From NCBI GenBank assembly GCA_022793065.1, contig JAAWCE010000033.1, forward strand, positions 1-64,000: 64,000 nucleotides of DNA, written 5' to 3'. Positions 1 to 9,800 of the stretch are shown here, one piece after another (within the stretch, counting starts at the first letter, position 1; each line of letters starts with the position of its first letter). Made by a program: the position numbers and the translations under genes. The notes under the pieces were generated by a model. It worked only from the letters and a program-made list of their open reading frames with translations. It made no database searches and was not told the DNA's origin. The stretch is from Lachnospiraceae bacterium (GTDB lineage Bacteria; Bacillota; Clostridia; Lachnospirales; Lachnospiraceae).

Positions 1-174
1 ACCAATTCCGGGAAAAAGGATAATGCAACGCCGCTGTTCGACTGGGGAAAATATTATGAAAAGGACGGCAGGTTTATTATGCCTGTATCTGTCCAGGCGC
101 ATCATTCTTTTGTGGATGGGATACATATTGGACAGTTTGCAGACAGGCTCCAGAAATATCTGGAATCGTTTTAG
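1..174 (+). CDS. chloramphenicol acetyltransferase-like protein, C-terminal end
   Basis: The window opens inside this reading frame, and 57 codons remain before the TAG. The end contains HHSFVDG, the catalytic HHxxxDG motif of the type A chloramphenicol acetyltransferase (CAT) fold, followed by the amphipathic C-terminal helix typical of that family (IGQFADRLQKYL). The catalytic His is therefore present. CAT-fold enzymes transfer acetyl from acetyl-CoA to a hydroxyl, classically of chloramphenicol. Many chromosomal clostridial members have no proven drug substrate, so the fold is clear but resistance is only a possibility. The N-terminal three quarters lie outside the window. Confidence 0.85.
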   Translation, partial: TNSGKKDNATPLFDWGKYYEKDGRFIMPVSVQAHHSFVDGIHIGQFADRLQKYLESF

Positions 175-247
175 GGGAGTAATGCTATATTAAGAAAAAG
201 ACAGGTTTATGGTTTCATATGGAACTTTAATATCACAGGAATAGTTT

Positions 248-1357
248 ATGAAGAAGGAAAAGCACTGCAAAAGTGGAAAACGACTGCGCCTGATACCTTT
301 GATATTGGGAGTTTATGGGGCATTTCTCGGCTTCGGCCTGGTAGCCATTGGTCTTGCGGAATTGAAGGAAGGGATTGGGATTGTCCGGCTGCTGATGGGT
401 ATTGGTATGGCGGGCTTTGGTTTGTTGGGAGTATGGGACGGGGTGCGTGATCTGGTCAGACCGAATAAAAAAACACAGCCGGGGGCGGTCAGTCAGTTTA
501 TTCTTACTGATACGTCTGGGAAGAGAAGTTCTTTGGTTACATCTGAAGCTTTGCGGGAACAGATGCGTATTCTTGTGGAAAGTGAGGAGCACAAGAGTTT
601 TGACATTAAGATAGTGCCGCATTTATCTGCCGGAGAATATGGTCTGTTAAATCAGATTTTATGTATTTATTATGATACTGTCATTCTGGCGGCATTTTTG
701 GAAATGCCGAATGCCGAATATAAGATATATCGGAAAAGAACAGAACCAGATTTGGCGCTGAAATGGCTGCAACAGTTGTTAGCGGGCAGTCTGGATTTTT
801 CTGAGTGGGAAAGCGTTGAAAGGAAGGCTGGGCAGGAAGAAGAGACGGAAGGTCAAAATGAAGAGTATGGTTCATGGGGCGAAGTAGCTCCCAGTACAGA
901 TGAAGCAGAGGCACAGCGGGAAAGTGTGGAATCTTTCTGGCAGCAGCTTCTGTCCGATCAGAGTGTACAATTGAACTATTGGCACCGACTTCTGGTTATT
1001 TTTGGAGAAAGCTGGCATAACGAACATAAATTTTTTTCTGTCAGGGATGTTGAACTGGCCATTGAAGGTATTCATGAGGGAAAATACCAGAAAGTATTTC
1101 TGGAATGGGGAATGAAAGCATTTGATTTGTTCCCCGGTATTCAAGATGAAGTAATGGTGATTTGGTGTACCAATAACACGGGGAAAGGGGATGTAAGATT
1201 TCTGGCAAAAGAAGGAACTGTGACACAGGTGAAATTCTGGCTGGTAAGTTACCTGGAGCACGGCTTTCTGGAAGAAATGAGCGGTTGGACTGATATTACC
1301 GCCCAGATAGAGAAAGAAAAGGGAAAGGGCAAAATGAAGCATGGGAAAATATTTTAA
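248..1357 (+). CDS. hypothetical membrane protein
   Basis: I do not recognise the family. The 369-residue product has a basic N-terminus, then two closely spaced hydrophobic helices (about residues 14-36 and 43-63, Gly-rich), and then a long soluble part. The soluble part contains a Glu-rich linker around residues 190-220 and a C-terminal half with several aromatic residues. The topology suggests a hairpin anchor with a cytoplasmic or external soluble domain. Its end overlaps the start of the following Sel1-repeat gene by 17 bases, so the two are almost certainly co-translated and may act together. The ribosome binding site is weak (CAGGA). No catalytic motif is visible. Confidence 0.7.
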   Translation: MKKEKHCKSGKRLRLIPLILGVYGAFLGFGLVAIGLAELKEGIGIVRLLMGIGMAGFGLLGVWDGVRDLVRPNKKTQPGAVSQFILTDTSGKRSSLVTSEALREQMRILVESEEHKSFDIKIVPHLSAGEYGLLNQILCIYYDTVILAAFLEMPNAEYKIYRKRTEPDLALKWLQQLLAGSLDFSEWESVERKAGQEEETEGQNEEYGSWGEVAPSTDEAEAQRESVESFWQQLLSDQSVQLNYWHRLLVIFGESWHNEHKFFSVRDVELAIEGIHEGKYQKVFLEWGMKAFDLFPGIQDEVMVIWCTNNTGKGDVRFLAKEGTVTQVKFWLVSYLEHGFLEEMSGWTDITAQIEKEKGKGKMKHGKIF

Positions 1358-2576
1358 TGACGTGGTGGATAAAGCCATTGAGGATCTCTATGATTGCTGT
1401 GATAACGACAGGGCAAAAGCGGCGGCGGACGCCTTATTGCTTGCGTCAAAGGACGGGGATGGAGATGCTTGTTATTTTCTCTCCCGCTGTTTTTCCGGTT
1501 CCTGTTATAGCTGGGAATATCATCCGTTTGAAGAAAATGAAGCGGCGGCTTATGCAATGCTCCATGAGGCAATCTCTCTGGGCAGTGCCGCAGCGGTTCT
1601 GGGGGCGCTCCGTATGGATATGCTGACCCCAAAGTTACGGGAAGTTATGCCATTTGACAGCATAAAAGAGGCATGGGAAGTCATTCTTGAAAAGGCTGAA
1701 AATGGTTGTCCGTTCTGCCAGTATATGATTGGGAATACCTATTATTTTTTGGATGTGATAGAGATTGAAGATCGTAAGAAAAGCGAATTTGCCAATAGGA
1801 AAGCATGGGATGCCTGGCGGCGTATGGAAATGGAACAGAGTATTCCCTGGTTTGAAAAGGCATTTTCCGGCGGTATGATTCTGGCGGGGCGGAATTACTG
1901 CCATTATTATCAGTATGGCAGAGGGGAACTGATCTTGCCCGAACCGGCAAGGGCAGTGGAAATTATGCGGCAGGGTGCGGAAAAGGGTTACCCGGAGTGG
2001 ATGTACGCTTTAGCTAACCATCTTGCGTACACTGCAGATAGGCCCAAAGAAGCCCTTCCTTGGGCGGTTAAGGCTGCAGAGGCAGGACACCTTTGGGGCT
2101 GGCATATCGTGGCGGATATTTATTGGGACGGCAAGGCCGTGGAACGTGATTTGGCCTATACGTTGGAATGTTATGAGAAAACCGCCAGTTACGGAAACGA
2201 CAGCTATGCTTGCCGCCAGATGGGGGTTATGTATTTTCTGGGGGTGGGAACGGCTGTGGACTATGCCAGAGCCATTCAATACTTAGAACAGGATCAGGAG
2301 CCTGAATATGCGCGGTACGATCTGTTAGGGATATGCTATCTGTTGGGATATGGATGCCGGCAAGACCCGGCGCGGGGAAAGGCCCTATTGGAGAGAAACA
2401 AAGATTCATGCTATAAAAGTTATGGACTGGGAATGATGTATGCCGAGGGAATTGGTGTACGGGAGAACATTGAAAAAGGAGTGGAGCATCTGAAAGCTGC
2501 AGGAAATTATGGGCCTGCGGTGGAAGCGCTGAAACACTATAAGAAAAGCCTGTTTGGGGTCTGGAGACGGAGATAA
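1341..2576 (+). CDS. Sel1-like repeat (TPR-related) protein
   Basis: This is a 411-residue soluble protein without signal peptide. It is built from repeated ~36-residue helical hairpins with the Sel1 pattern, in which A/G-x-x-x-L-G followed by a Y-x-x-G-x-G turn recurs. Clear examples are the units ending YYQYGRGE, FLGVGTAVDYARA, LLGYGCRQDPARG and YAEGIGVRENIEKG. Sel1 repeats form alpha-solenoids that scaffold protein-protein contacts. The gene overlaps the upstream membrane-protein gene, which suggests that this solenoid binds or regulates that protein. A terminator follows directly. The binding partner and process cannot be read from sequence. Confidence 0.85.
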   Translation: MGKYFNDVVDKAIEDLYDCCDNDRAKAAADALLLASKDGDGDACYFLSRCFSGSCYSWEYHPFEENEAAAYAMLHEAISLGSAAAVLGALRMDMLTPKLREVMPFDSIKEAWEVILEKAENGCPFCQYMIGNTYYFLDVIEIEDRKKSEFANRKAWDAWRRMEMEQSIPWFEKAFSGGMILAGRNYCHYYQYGRGELILPEPARAVEIMRQGAEKGYPEWMYALANHLAYTADRPKEALPWAVKAAEAGHLWGWHIVADIYWDGKAVERDLAYTLECYEKTASYGNDSYACRQMGVMYFLGVGTAVDYARAIQYLEQDQEPEYARYDLLGICYLLGYGCRQDPARGKALLERNKDSCYKSYGLGMMYAEGIGVRENIEKGVEHLKAAGNYGPAVEALKHYKKSLFGVWRRR

Positions 2577-2642
2577 AATTACAGTTGACGCTATTGATAA
2601 GAAAATGGAACAGGCATACAAAATATAGAAAAGAAAATATGG

Positions 2643-2683
2643 AAAAGCCCGCCAAACACAGTCGCAGTATTTGGCGGGCTTTT
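2643..2683. terminator. bidirectional intrinsic terminator
   Basis: A 14-bp perfect stem (AAAAGCCCGCCAAA / TTTGGCGGGCTTTT) with A and T runs at either end lies between two convergent genes. It can terminate both the Sel1 transcript and the minus-strand mannosyltransferase transcript. Confidence 0.9.
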
Positions 2684-2697
2684 AATTTAACGATGTT

Positions 2698-5600
2698 CTA
2701 TTTGGAAGTCAGTACCCAACTGTCAAACCATCTAAGGTATTTTGTCACGAAATCCGCATCCACAGGCTGGCCGGCCAGCACGGGGTAAAAAAGCAGGAAC
2801 AGCCCCAATACTGTGATACCATACAGAAGCACCATTGTTACAAAAAGTGGTTTGGGCAGTTTGGCCCTCCATTGTAATATGCTGTACAGTATCATAAGTA
2901 CTAAAAATACTACACTGGGGAAATAGTGGTAAATAAATGTAATCCTTGTCACAAAGAACCAGGGTAGGTACTGTGCCAGATATCCAACCAACAGGAATGC
3001 GGCGATTCTGTCCTTTTTCTTTACGAATAAATACACCATATAAAATGCGGCTGGTATCCCCGGCCACCATACGGCAGGGTTCCCGAAAGAACTGATGCCC
3101 TCCCGTAGGCGGGTCTTGTATGTCTGCGTAATTGTACGGGAACTTAAGCGTAATTTTTTTGCCGGAATGGAATCCGAATCATCTGTTTGCACTGTGGAAT
3201 TGGTTCCTGTTTCCATGGGTTTGTGGGTGGTACGTGGGGGAGTATGAGTATTTTTCACACACCCGGCTCTGATTCCTCCTTCTGCAGTTTTGGTAATGGT
3301 ATTGGAAAAATACCAAATTGGACGTTTCATAATGGGCCATTCGTACCAGGAGGATGAGTACGGATGTGTGGATTCCAGATTGCTGTGGTAATTGAACATG
3401 GTTTCCTGATTGTGTATCATCCTGTCCAAAAGTCCTCTTTCGGTATAATCCCTGAAAGGCACATAGGACAGGAGATAGATCAGGGCAGGAAGCGCTACGA
3501 AAAATACCATACAGAAGTAAATCGTTTGCTTCACATAGGGCACAAAGTTTTTGATTACTTGTTTGTGAGATATACCATTGGTTTTGCCGGAAGGATTTTT
3601 CTGCGCTGCTTGATATTCCAAATATCTTCGGTACAGAACGGAAAAGAATATCAATGCAAGTCCGATTCCGGCGTAAACGCCTGTCCATTTGGAAGCTACG
3701 CCCAAGCCCATGCTGATGCCGCAGGCGCCCAGAGGAATCCAGGTTTTCTTCAAAGGAGTATCGTAGAAGCTGAGCTTACAATACTGGAACATGAAATAGT
3801 ACATCAGTATGACAAAAAAGGTGATGTAAACGTCAATGGTGGCAATTCTGGTCTGGGCAAAGTGCATGAAGTCAAAGGTAAACATAGTGCAGGCCAGGGC
3901 GGACATAAGAGTGGAATCTGTGATTCTTCTGGCAAACAGGTATACCAGAGGAATCATGGCAATGCCAAAGAGCGTGCCTATAATACGCCAGCCAAAGGGA
4001 TTCATGCCAAACATAGCAACCCCAATGGAAATCAGGATTTTCCCAAAAGGCGGGTGGGTATTCTCATAGGAAATAAGCCCATTTAAAAACTCGTAAGCGG
4101 TACGGGCATGATAAATTTCGTCAAAATACATGCTGTTGCGGAATCCTTTTGTCTTTGGTATCAGGGCGGATTCGTCAAACAGCGCAGGATATTCCTCCGC
4201 GTTCAGGGGAGTCAGGTAATTGCCGTCCTGGTCTAAAAAGGCAAGTTCCAACAGAGAAGTTGAGCGTGAACTTTGTAATGTGAACTTTAACTGGCTCATG
4301 TTGGATTTCAAAGAGACATTTTGCCAGGTAAAGACTTTATCCAGTGTCACGTCTTCTAAGGCGGTCCAGGATTCATTTGTATGATTTCTGCCTTCCAGAG
4401 TAAAAATACTTTTGTGCCAGGGAGCGATGTAATAGGTGAGTGTCGCTGGTACGTCGGAACCGAAATCAAATGTAATGGTCTGATTTTGTTCCACAGCAAA
4501 AGCAGTGGCGGGCGCCTGGCGGTCTCCAAGGTCGTATAAGGCAAAGCAGGCATAGACCAAAGTAAGAGATATCATCCAGAAGTAATCAATTTTTTTCAAA
4601 GGCATGCCCTTTCGGGAAGTCTGGAAGGACGAGGGATTTCTGAAAAAGGACCATATGACCCCAATTGCGCCAGGACGGCCGTTTTCCAGCCTCGCCGTTT
4701 CCTTTGCGGCGACGGTCTGCCAATCTGTGGATTCCCCTTTGGCGTAATAGCGGTAAGTCGTGTAAAAGAGCAGTCCGGCACTTACAAGCATTCCCAGAGA
4801 TACAAGGATGATCAGCGGACTTTTTCTGTCATAATTTTTGGGGTCATAGAAAAACAATATGTCCGCGGTATTGTAAAAGTGCATGATAGAAAAGCCGGCG
4901 TAGCATAGGAAGTTCATTTTGGCCGGTTTGTAGATATAGGCAAATAACAGCAAAATCAATGCGGGATACAGGTATCGCTCGTGCATACGCACGGAAAATA
5001 CAAAGATGGTAAGCATTAAAAATGCGCCTAAGAACGGATATTTCTCCGAATCCTTGCGATTGCGCAGCCCCAGCAGGAGAGTTACCGCAATAGCGATTAC
5101 AATGGCGCTCCAGCCCCAAATGCGGCAGGGAAGTCCTAAGAACAGATTATCCTGACTAATCCAGTTGAGGCCGAAAAGTCCCCAGAAGTTGCAGGCGTTG
5201 ACCGCGGCATAAGGGTAGGAAGACACCGTAGTAAAATACTGCTTCCAGACATTTTCCAATCCGAAGGGAAGACAGAGGATAACCATTCCGCCGATGGCAG
5301 TCAAGCCCTGGAACAGGTGATGAAGGAATTTTTTGACAGAAAAATTTTGGAGAAACACCTGTTCAATGATGCCCGCCAGAAGCACAGGGGCAAACATAAG
5401 GGTCTGGGGCTTGATTAGTACACCAATGGCAAAGGCAATATAGGTGGAATAGGTTTTCCGGTGTATAAGACACAGGCACATATAAAGGATTGCCAGGGTG
5501 TAGACGGAATCCACCTGTCCCCAAACGGAGGAATTGAGAATAATTGCCGGGTTAAATAAATAAGCCGCACATAAGAAAAGGGCCTGATTTTGGGAGCACT

Positions 5601-6015
5601 TTTTAGAAGCCTCCTTAAAAAGCAGCAGACCGCAGAAGATGTCGCAAATAATTGCAGGAAGTTTTAATAAAATCAGGTGGGGAACGGAATAATATTGCAT
5701 ATGAAAAAGTTTCCCTATGGCGCCGACAATCCAAAGCACATACATGTAGCCGGGAGGATAATCCGTAAATACGTCCGGCGAATAAAAATGGCCCGGACCT
5801 ACCTCAAAGATTCGGTTGGCCCATGAGGCAAAGCAGGCAGTATCGTTGCCGAAGCCCCTGGATAGGGCGGCGGCAATCAGACGAAGGAACAATGCCCCCA
5901 GAAATAACAGGAAAAGCTGCCTGTTCCGAAAGGTGCCGCGCCTCTGTTTTGCGCCCCAAAAACAGATGACAAAAACAAGTGTGCCCAATATGGCAGAAAA
6001 ATGAATAAAAAGCAT
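2698..6015 (-). CDS. two-module GT-C glycosyltransferase (PMT / dolichyl-phosphate-mannose-type mannosyltransferase)
   Basis: This is a 1105-residue polytopic membrane protein, about twice the length of a single GT-C enzyme. Residues 1 to about 440 form one multi-helix module with an early DYPPGY loop. A helix near residue 470 is followed by an extracytoplasmic beta-rich stretch (about 500-610). From about residue 620 there is a classic PMT module with the acidic FDE motif (about 631-633) and HPP (about 654). PMT enzymes transfer mannose from a polyprenyl-phosphate carrier to protein or lipid acceptors on the outer face of the membrane. Compared with the usual PMT pattern, about 50 polar residues are inserted near 919-968, just before GISSFGNPAVWW. 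The ATG at 6015 is preceded by a GGGTGGGA ribosome site. Acceptor unknown. Confidence 0.85.
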   Translation of the reverse strand: MLFIHFSAILGTLVFVICFWGAKQRRGTFRNRQLFLLFLGALFLRLIAAALSRGFGNDTACFASWANRIFEVGPGHFYSPDVFTDYPPGYMYVLWIVGAIGKLFHMQYYSVPHLILLKLPAIICDIFCGLLLFKEASKKCSQNQALFLCAAYLFNPAIILNSSVWGQVDSVYTLAILYMCLCLIHRKTYSTYIAFAIGVLIKPQTLMFAPVLLAGIIEQVFLQNFSVKKFLHHLFQGLTAIGGMVILCLPFGLENVWKQYFTTVSSYPYAAVNACNFWGLFGLNWISQDNLFLGLPCRIWGWSAIVIAIAVTLLLGLRNRKDSEKYPFLGAFLMLTIFVFSVRMHERYLYPALILLLFAYIYKPAKMNFLCYAGFSIMHFYNTADILFFYDPKNYDRKSPLIILVSLGMLVSAGLLFYTTYRYYAKGESTDWQTVAAKETARLENGRPGAIGVIWSFFRNPSSFQTSRKGMPLKKIDYFWMISLTLVYACFALYDLGDRQAPATAFAVEQNQTITFDFGSDVPATLTYYIAPWHKSIFTLEGRNHTNESWTALEDVTLDKVFTWQNVSLKSNMSQLKFTLQSSRSTSLLELAFLDQDGNYLTPLNAEEYPALFDESALIPKTKGFRNSMYFDEIYHARTAYEFLNGLISYENTHPPFGKILISIGVAMFGMNPFGWRIIGTLFGIAMIPLVYLFARRITDSTLMSALACTMFTFDFMHFAQTRIATIDVYITFFVILMYYFMFQYCKLSFYDTPLKKTWIPLGACGISMGLGVASKWTGVYAGIGLALIFFSVLYRRYLEYQAAQKNPSGKTNGISHKQVIKNFVPYVKQTIYFCMVFFVALPALIYLLSYVPFRDYTERGLLDRMIHNQETMFNYHSNLESTHPYSSSWYEWPIMKRPIWYFSNTITKTAEGGIRAGCVKNTHTPPRTTHKPMETGTNSTVQTDDSDSIPAKKLRLSSRTITQTYKTRLREGISSFGNPAVWWPGIPAAFYMVYLFVKKKDRIAAFLLVGYLAQYLPWFFVTRITFIYHYFPSVVFLVLMILYSILQWRAKLPKPLFVTMVLLYGITVLGLFLLFYPVLAGQPVDADFVTKYLRWFDSWVLTSK

Positions 6016-6084
6016 ACGTATATCCCACCCTTTATCTAAAATTTGGTTTTTTAATTAGTTTTTTATTAATTATAACAAAACAAT

Positions 6085-6113
6085 TTGTAGAATGGAAGGT
6101 TTTGTGTTATACT
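6085..6113 (+). promoter_or_regulatory. sigma-A promoter for the ABC/FtsX operon
   Basis: TTGTAG and TATACT are separated by 17 bases, about 58 bases before the ATPase start. The surrounding intergenic DNA is AT-rich and also serves the divergent mannosyltransferase gene. Confidence 0.65.
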
Positions 6114-6170
6114 TTTTTAGGTTAGACGCCACTAAAATGAATTTAGGCATGATACTATGGAACAGGATGG

Positions 6171-6881
6171 ATGCAAATGGGTTCTTTTGTAAGTTTTCAG
6201 AATGTGCACAAGGTGTATAAAACAGGAGAAGTGGAAATCCAGGCCCTTCACGATGTGAATTTTGAAATCGAAAAAGGGGAATTCTGTGTGATTGTGGGAG
6301 CTTCCGGCGCGGGTAAGACTACCATATTAAATATTTTGGGCGGTATGGACACCTTAACGGGCGGAAACGTATTCCTTGACGGACAGGAGGTATCTTCTTA
6401 TAATAAGAAGGAATTAACTGCATACAGACGTTTTGACGTGGGGTTTGTATTTCAGTTTTATAATTTGGTGCAGAATTTGACTGCTTTGGAAAATGTGGAG
6501 CTTGCAGCGCAAATCTGTAAGGAACCGCTGGATGCGGCAACGGTGCTCAAACAGGTGGGACTTGAGGAACGGGCGAATAATTTTCCGGCCCAATTGTCCG
6601 GGGGAGAGCAGCAGCGTGTGGCCATAGCAAGAGCGCTGGCAAAGAATCCTAAACTTTTACTGTGTGACGAGCCCACCGGTGCCCTTGATTACAACACCGG
6701 CAAGGCGGTGCTGAAGCTGCTCCAGGCTACTTGTCGGGACATGGGCAAAACGGTGATTGTCATTACACATAATCAGGCGCTTACTGCAATGGCGGATCGT
6801 ATCATTACGGTGAAGAGCGGTACTGTGGTCAGTACGGTTAAAAATGAGCATATTGTGGATGTATCGGAGATAGAATGGTGA
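6171..6881 (+). CDS. ABC transporter ATP-binding protein (MacB/LolD type)
   Basis: This 236-residue nucleotide-binding subunit has Walker [10 protein letters not shown] (near residue 44), a Q-loop [16 protein letters not shown], signature LSGGEQQR and Walker [13 protein letters not shown], ending with an H-loop (VITHN). The MacB/LolD subfamily is recognised by the [13 protein letters not shown] segment after the Q-loop. Its members power FtsX-type permeases that move or pull substrates at the outer membrane face without ordinary translocation. Its stop overlaps the ATG of the next gene in ATGGTGA, so ATPase and permease are translationally coupled. The substrate (peptide antibiotic, lipoprotein or cell-wall enzyme regulation) cannot be told. 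Confidence 0.93.
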   Translation: MQMGSFVSFQNVHKVYKTGEVEIQALHDVNFEIEKGEFCVIVGASGAGKTTILNILGGMDTLTGGNVFLDGQEVSSYNKKELTAYRRFDVGFVFQFYNLVQNLTALENVELAAQICKEPLDAATVLKQVGLEERANNFPAQLSGGEQQRVAIARALAKNPKLLLCDEPTGALDYNTGKAVLKLLQATCRDMGKTVIVITHNQALTAMADRIITVKSGTVVSTVKNEHIVDVSEIEW

Positions 6882-9800
6882 GAAAAAGTGTAAAAGGAAC
6901 ACTGATACAAAAGTCAACATTCAGAGAAATTCGTTCAAGTTTCGGCCGATTTATGGCAATTTTTGCAATTGTAGCATTGGGGGTGGGATTTTTTGCAGGT
7001 TTGACTGTGGCAAAGTCTGCAATGATGCTCACGGTGAAGGATTATCTGAATCAACATGCTTTTTATGATTTGCGCCTGATTTCCACAGTGGGCTTTGACA
7101 GAGAAAACGCGGCGGAACTTGCAGGTGAGGCGGACGCAGTGGAGAGCGCCGTTTCGTTTGATATATTGTATCATATGGGGGACGGGAACCAGGGAGTGGT
7201 TAAGGCTTATAGTATGACCCAACAGGTCAATACATTAAAATTACTTTCAGGAAGACTTCCTCAGGAGAGTAATGAATGTCTGGTGGACAGTAAATTGTTT
7301 CCGGATTCTGCCGTTGGCAGCGTCATTTATCTGTCGGAGGATAACAAAGAAGAGGATTTGGAACATTTTGCATTTACGGAGTATACCATTGTGGGTACTG
7401 TTCAGTCTCCCTTGTATTTGCAGTATGAGAGAGGCAATACATCTCTGGGAACGGGGCGGCTGGATGGGTTTGTCTATATGCCCAGAGATGGTTTCGACGT
7501 GGAATATGATACGGAAATCTATGTGCGTTTTGAACGGGAATATGCACTGTACAGCAAGGAATATAATGAATTTATAGATAAATTGGAGCCCCAGTGGAAG
7601 GTGTTTGCGCAGCAGGCTGCAAACAGACGCTATGGGCGTATTTTAGATGAGGCGGAACGTGAGCTTGCGGATGCGGAGCAAGAATTTGCGGAGAAAAAAG
7701 CGGAGGGGGAGGCGGAGCTTGCGGAGGGAGCAATGACGCTTGCTGACGCCAGGAGGGAGCTTGCGGAGGGAGAGCAGGCTTTGGAAGATGCGAAAGCGGA
7801 GCTTACAGACGGGGAACGGACGCTGGAAGAAAAAGAGAGAGAGCTTAGGGAGGCCTATGTCACCATAGCTGAGAAAGAGCAGGAGCTTGCGGATGCGAAA
7901 GAAACCATAGCCGAGAAGGAAGAAGAACTGAGAAAGGGAGAGGAAGAGCTTGCCGAAGGGAAGCGGCAGTGGGAAAAGGGAGACGAGGCACTGGAGGCCG
8001 GAAAGCGGGAAGTGGCCCAGCGCCAGGCAGAGTTAGCGGAGCAGGCAAAGCAGTTAGCAGAGCAAAAGCAGGGGCTGCAGGCCGCCGCTTTTGCAGGATT
8101 GATTTCCGAACAAGAACTGGCGGCGGGTCTTTTAGTCATTGAGGAAGGCGAGAGGATAATTGCCGCATATGAGGTCCAGCTTGACCAGGCAGTTTTGGAG
8201 TTGGAGGAAGGAGACAGTCAGCTTGCGAAAGCCTGGGAAGAAATCCAGGAAGGGGAAAGACAGCTTGCGGAAGGCCGGCAGGCGCTTGCAGACGGAAAGG
8301 CTGAACTGGCGGAGGGAGAGAAGGCTCTTGCGGACGCCGGAACGGAACTTGCGGAGGGGGAGGAAGCCATTGAAGAGGCGAAGGCTGAGCTTGCGGAGGG
8401 GCGCGAGACCTTGCGGGAGAAGGAGGTTGAGCTGGCAGACGGAAAAAAGGAATATGAGGAAGGGGAACAGGAATATGAGGATGCACTAAAAGAATTTGAG
8501 GAAAAGATTGGGGAGGCGGAGACAGAACTTGCCGATGCCAGAGATGAATTGTCAAAGTTGGAGGAGCCGGAGATCTATGTATTGGGGCGGGATGCCAATG
8601 TAGGTTATGTGTGTTTTGAGAACGATGCGGATATTGTGGCGGGAATTGCCAATATTTTTCCCTTGTTCTTTTTCCTGGTGGCGGCGTTGGTATGTATTAC
8701 CACCATGAATAGAATGGTGGAAGAGCAGCGGACACAGATTGGCGTATTGAAGGCGCTGGGTTACGGGGAAGCTGCGATAATGTCAAAATATATGACGTAT
8801 TCGGGACTGGCGGCGTTGACAGGCTGTTTTGTAGGATATTTTGTGGGAACCTGGGGATTTCCGAAGGTGGTGTGGTATGGATATGGAATTATGTACCAGG
8901 CGGATCCCATTGCATATTTGTTTGATTGGAAATTGGCGGTTATTTCTTTGGCGGTTTCTTTGTTGTGTTCCATGGGTACTACATGGCTGTCCTGTCGGGT
9001 AGAGTTGGCTCAGGTGGCGGCTGTATTGATGCGTCCAAAGGCGCCCAAAGCCGGCAAACGAGTTTTTCTGGAACGGATTCCTTTTTTGTGGAAGCGTCTG
9101 GGGTTTCTCAGAAAAGTTTCGCTTAGGAATATTTTCCGATATAAGAAGAGATTGTTTATGATGGTGGTGGGAATCAGCGGTTGTACTGCTTTGCTGGTGA
9201 CAGGGTTTGGGATAAAAGATTCCATAGGCGATGTGGCCAGAATGCAGTTTGAGGAAATACAGACCTTTGACTTAAGCGCTTCTCTTCAGGACAGTGTGGA
9301 CGAAGGCATGTTGGAGACCTTACGGGGGCTGGAGGAAGCAGGGGTTGACAGCTTTACCTGTGTCATGGAGAAAAATATGGATTTTGTAGGAGAAACTGCT
9401 GTAGAATCCGTGATTCTTATCACTGGTACGGCTGAAGAAATGCCGAATTTCGTTAATTTTCATACTGAAAATGGAGACTTGATTCCCTATCCCGAACTGG
9501 GAGAGGCGGTGATATCCGATAAGCTGGCAAGAGAATACCATGTACGGGCAGGGGAACAAATTACGCTGCGGGATGAAGATATGCGAACGTTTTCGGTTAC
9601 GGTTGCGGCGGTTTATGAAAATTATATCTACGATTATGTGCACGTCAGCGAGGAGACCTGGCGGGAGCAAATGGGGGAAGAACCGGAGAAGAAGACAGTG
9701 TATTTTAAGCTTTCGGAAGAACCCTTTGACATAGAAGGAGAAGCTTTGGCGGAAGGGGATGGTTTTGCTTTAAAAGGTGCTTCAGCGGCAGCGGCGCATG

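Noticed and set aside
1..174. Treating the leading fragment as a broken gene
   Set aside because: It is truncated only by the window edge. The visible catalytic end is intact, so there is no evidence of a pseudogene.
3364..4086. 240-codon plus-strand open frame opposite the mannosyltransferase
   Set aside because: It lies wholly antisense to a clear PMT catalytic domain and has low-complexity, non-protein-like composition.
7640..8570. Repetitive DNA considered as a CRISPR or other repeat array
   Set aside because: Repeat length and spacing follow codons of a coiled coil in one continuous reading frame, with no unique spacers.
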